Shown piece by piece: positions 13,019 to 15,028 of a DNA stretch of 15,028 nt; position 1 is the stretch's first letter, and each line of letters begins with the position of its first letter. This DNA is from CAZOEL01 sp964578835 (GTDB lineage Bacteria; Desulfobacterota; Syntrophobacteria; Syntrophobacterales; Syntrophobacteraceae). Position numbers and translations under genes: made by a program. The stretch lies in NCBI GenBank assembly GCA_964578835.1, contig CAZOEL010000117.1, positions 1 to 15,028 on the forward strand, given 5' to 3'. The notes beneath the pieces are model-generated. The model made no database searches, had not been told where the DNA came from, and saw only the letters and a program-made list of their open reading frames with translations.

Positions 13019-14434
13019 TCAGCAACGTCTACATCCTCCGCCCCTCGATCCGCCGCCTCGGGCAAAACCGCCACCGCCCCGCATGCCTCCGCCACCGGAC
13101 CGGAAAGCTCTGCCGCCCCCCATTCTTCCTCCGGAAGATCTAAATGAACTGCCGCCGCTGCCAAATGCGCGTGGCGAGGAGAATGACCGGGCCTGTCCCT
13201 GTGGGCGCTGTCTGATCGAGCCGCCGAAATTCCCTCTGAGTTGATTTCTCTGGGTAAACGCTTCTCGATTAGCCGCCCGAAATCGCCTGGCTTCAAAGTT
13301 ACTGCCAAGACGTCCGGCGCGCTGAGCCCCGATCCTTTGCTGTCGGCTCACAGCGCCTCTATTCAAAGCGTTGACATTGCTCCTCCGATTGCGGGGATTG
13401 GATAGAGCTCTGTTTCGATCGACAGAAGAAAGAGTGCGGTTAATTCTTTCTTGTCTTGAAACCAGAGAATTCCTGTTGGCGCTCCTGTTTACCCGGGCTC
13501 TGACAGCCGCTCTCCTGTTGTTCAGATTCACAGCGCCGCCGTCCACCCTATCAGCCCTCAACGCTCTGCTTCTCTGGGCTCTATCCTGGAGACGGGCGGC
13601 TCTGTTGCCCCTGTTCGACAACACCACGGCATTATTCCCATCATTAATGACTCTCAGTCTATCTCGCACTGGTCTAAACCGCTGGTTGGAACCCCGCCTC
13701 AGCGCATTCAGCCTTACGATTCTGTTCGTGCTCGGATCGAGCACATGATTGGACACGATCTTGTTCGTAAAGATCTTGTTAACGCGCTTGTTGACAACAA
13801 CAACACGATCATGCCTGTGGAAGTCATCCAATATAAAGAACCCGCCCAAGGAGACGCCGGACCAGAAAAATGGATAGGGAACCCATGAATAATAAGGGGA
13901 ATAGGCGGGTGGAGGAGGGTAATAGGTCACCACCGGAGGCCCCTCATCATAATAGTGGTTATTGATGACAGTCGGCTCAGGCGGCAGCGGCGCCTCATCG
14001 GCTGTTGCTCCCGAAATCGCCTCATATTCATGTTCGGCTCCGGCGATAATCGGCAGTCCAAGCTCTTCTTTAACCTCATCGAATATCTTGACGGCATCGC
14101 TCCTGGCCACTATCAGCCGATCGGCCTCCGCCGCGGTAATGATATCCTCGCGCAATTCACCGATGATATCAGGAGTCATGGGATAGTCGGCAATCCAGCC
14201 ATTTTTTGGCTCAATGCCCATAGACGACAGTATCCTCTCTGCTTCCGCCTCATCCTCAGTAACTCCAAGATTATAAGCCTCGATGAGCTTTAGCGCGAAA
14301 TCCCCTTCTCGAACCAGAGTTTGCTCAATAGGCGGTCTATCGTCACCGGCAGGCGAGGATTTAGCTTCGCCTGCCGAGGGCGCTAGGAGCATCCCGGCTG
14401 CGACAATCAGAGTGAATATCGGCAACCATTTCAT
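13019..14434 (-). CDS. Secreted Arg/Asn/Gly-rich protein with C-terminal CRRC, function unknown
   Basis: A 471-residue protein with a clear N-terminal signal peptide (about residues 1-24, ending SAGEA). Next comes a folded-looking acidic region (about 30-140) with VREGDFALKLIEAYNLG and PKNGWIADYPMTPDIIGEL, which I associate with hypothetical deltaproteobacterial exported proteins. A Pro/Tyr/Trp segment with VVTYYPPPPAYSPYYSWVPY lies near residues 168-187 and an aromatic-Gly FFWSGVSLGGFF at 189-200. From about 210 to 420 the protein is Arg/Asn/Gln/Ser-rich low-complexity sequence with a strong positive charge. It ends in GGG-rich repeats and then GGGCRRC at the C terminus. The start ATG (reverse strand at 14434) has AAGGAG (14441-14446) 6 nt before it. 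It may be an extracellular or outer-surface protein that binds polyanions. No function is assigned. Confidence 0.85.
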   Translation of the reverse strand: MKWLPIFTLIVAAGMLLAPSAGEAKSSPAGDDRPPIEQTLVREGDFALKLIEAYNLGVTEDEAEAERILSSMGIEPKNGWIADYPMTPDIIGELREDIITAAEADRLIVARSDAVKIFDEVKEELGLPIIAGAEHEYEAISGATADEAPLPPEPTVINNHYYDEGPPVVTYYPPPPAYSPYYSWVPYPFFWSGVSLGGFFILDDFHRHDRVVVVNKRVNKIFTNKIVSNHVLDPSTNRIVRLNALRRGSNQRFRPVRDRLRVINDGNNAVVLSNRGNRAARLQDRAQRSRALRADRVDGGAVNLNNRRAAVRARVNRSANRNSLVSRQERINRTLSSVDRNRALSNPRNRRSNVNALNRGAVSRQQRIGAQRAGRLGSNFEARRFRAANREAFTQRNQLRGNFGGSIRQRPQGQARSFSSPRAFGSGGSSFRSSGGRMGGGRAFRSGGGGMRGGGGFARGGGSRGGGCRRC

Positions 14435-14440
14435 TATCTG

Positions 14441-14446
14441 CTCCTT
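14441..14446 (-). promoter_or_regulatory. Ribosome binding site of the exported-protein gene
   Basis: On the minus strand this reads AAGGAG, 6 nt before the ATG at 14434. It fixes the start and keeps the signal peptide. Confidence 0.7.
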
Positions 14447-14505
14447 ATCTTCTTAATCATCCCTCATAGCGAGTTCAGATTTAGAACTTGGTAAGCTTTA
14501 TATTA

Positions 14506-15028
14506 TCAGCGTTGCATTCTTTGTTCGTTCAACGCTCTTCTTCTTTCACGCCTTTCCTGGATGCGCTGCCTGGCGCCCCCGGAACGGATACGCTCGCTTC
14601 TTTGCCTGTTTGTTCCTATATCCGCATCGCCAAAGCTCCGCTGTCTTTGTTGAATTCTAGCTCTGCGCTCTCTTTGTTGCGCTCTTCTTTGCTCTCCGGC
14701 CCCAATACGGCTCCTTTCAAGACTCCTGCCGCGATCCCCTTGTAAACGAGCAGCTCTCGCTCCTCGCTCCAGTCTTTGAGCCCTCTCATTCGATCTACCC
14801 ACACGCTCGGAGGCTCCAGCGCGCCTCTCCGAGAGCCTTCTCTCCCGTTGCGCTGCGCTTCTCCGCTGCAACCGCTCCTGCCTTAGCTGAGCCGCTCGGG
14901 CGCTTCTCCTCTCCTGGAGGCTCTCGCTTCTTGCTTCCCTCCTCTCCCTTATTGCGGCTCTTCCGGCCCCTTGCGCCTGTCTTCTTTGCTGGTTCAGGGC
15001 TCTCTCCCGTCTCTGGAGCCTTCGCTCC
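14506..15028 (-). CDS. Arg/Glu/Gln-rich low-complexity protein, C-terminal part (5' end outside window)
   Basis: On the minus strand the frame is open from the window end to a stop at 14506, giving at least 173 residues. A TTG at 14871 could start a 121-residue form, but the frame continues open beyond it, so the start is probably outside. The sequence is very rich in Arg, Gln, Glu and Ala, with recurring short units such as RERALNQQRR near the window end and RRRALNEQRMQR at the C terminus, and is likely helical or disordered and highly basic. There is no visible domain. It ends about 70 nt before the secreted Arg-rich protein gene on the same strand, so the two may be co-transcribed. Low-complexity sequence can keep a frame open by chance, so reality of the gene is moderately supported only. 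Confidence 0.5.
   Translation of the reverse strand, partial: ERRLQRRERALNQQRRQAQGAGRAAIRERREARSESLQERRSARAAQLRQERLQRRSAAQRERRLSERRAGASERVGRSNERAQRLERGARAARLQGDRGRSLERSRIGAGEQRRAQQRERRARIQQRQRSFGDADIGTNRQRSERIRSGGARQRIQERRERRRALNEQRMQR

Noticed and set aside
14472..14488. Short inverted repeat AGTTC/GAACT between the two minus-strand genes
   Set aside because: Only five base pairs with no T-run; no support as terminator or operator.
14616..14804. A 62-residue minus-strand frame inside the Arg-rich gene
   Set aside because: Its frame is closed upstream at 14883-14885 and it has no motif; the overlapping longer open frame is preferred, with moderate confidence only.

Overview
The window is bacterial DNA, densely packed and apparently from a chromosome. 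It carries one long plus-strand respiratory cluster (nt 1 to about 11391), then an unrelated plus-strand radical-SAM-like gene (11477-12898), and then two minus-strand genes for arginine-rich proteins (13019-14434 and 14506-15028, the second running off the end). No tRNA, rRNA, CRISPR array, insertion sequence or phage gene was seen, and no gene-free stretch exceeds about 125 bases. I infer a deltaproteobacterium (Desulfobacterota, perhaps a Syntrophobacter-like or sulfate-reducing lineage) from the type of alternative complex III proteins and from the exported protein at 13019-14434, whose N-terminal region resembles hypothetical proteins I associate with that group. This is inference and not a database result.

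Region 1 (1-3601) encodes quinol-oxidising alternative complex III (ACIII): the C-terminal part of iron-sulfur subunit ActB, then ActC (NrfD-like), ActD and ActF (second NrfD-like). Region 2 (3703-8119) interleaves the remaining ACIII subunits with an oxygen reductase of the cbb3 class. It holds a pentahaem ActA, a CcoN-like catalytic subunit, a CcoO protein fused to a second CcoP-like c-haem domain, a CcoS-like small protein with an extra membrane helix, a haem-free small membrane protein resembling the CcoP anchor, a single-helix protein of unknown function, and an ActE-like lipid-anchored monohaem cytochrome. Region 3 (8136-11391) encodes copper and assembly functions: a DsbD_2/TauE-like membrane protein and a CcoI-type copper P-type ATPase.

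Read together, the genes describe a complete electron path. Menaquinol or ubiquinol is oxidised at ActC/ActB, electrons pass through the ActA and ActE haems to the c haems of the CcoO-CcoP fusion, and then to haem b/b3-CuB in CcoN, where O2 is reduced. The order (ActB-C-D-F-A, then oxidase, then ActE) with 4-nt ATGA overlaps or very short gaps suggests one transcript and a physical ACIII-cbb3 supercomplex. Several cofactor sites depart from the usual pattern: an Asp at an ActB Cys position, a CX3CH haem site in ActA, Gln in place of the usual Glu in CcoN, no axial Met in ActE, and HF in place of HP in CcoI. These make the cluster the most interesting part of the window.

Region 4 (11477-12898) is a B12-binding/radical-SAM-like protein with a degenerate cluster motif. 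It converges on the minus-strand genes, and an 11-bp perfect inverted repeat lies between them. Region 5 (13019-15028) encodes a secreted Arg/Asn/Gly-rich protein and the end of a second, Arg/Glu/Gln-rich low-complexity protein, neither with a function I recognise.
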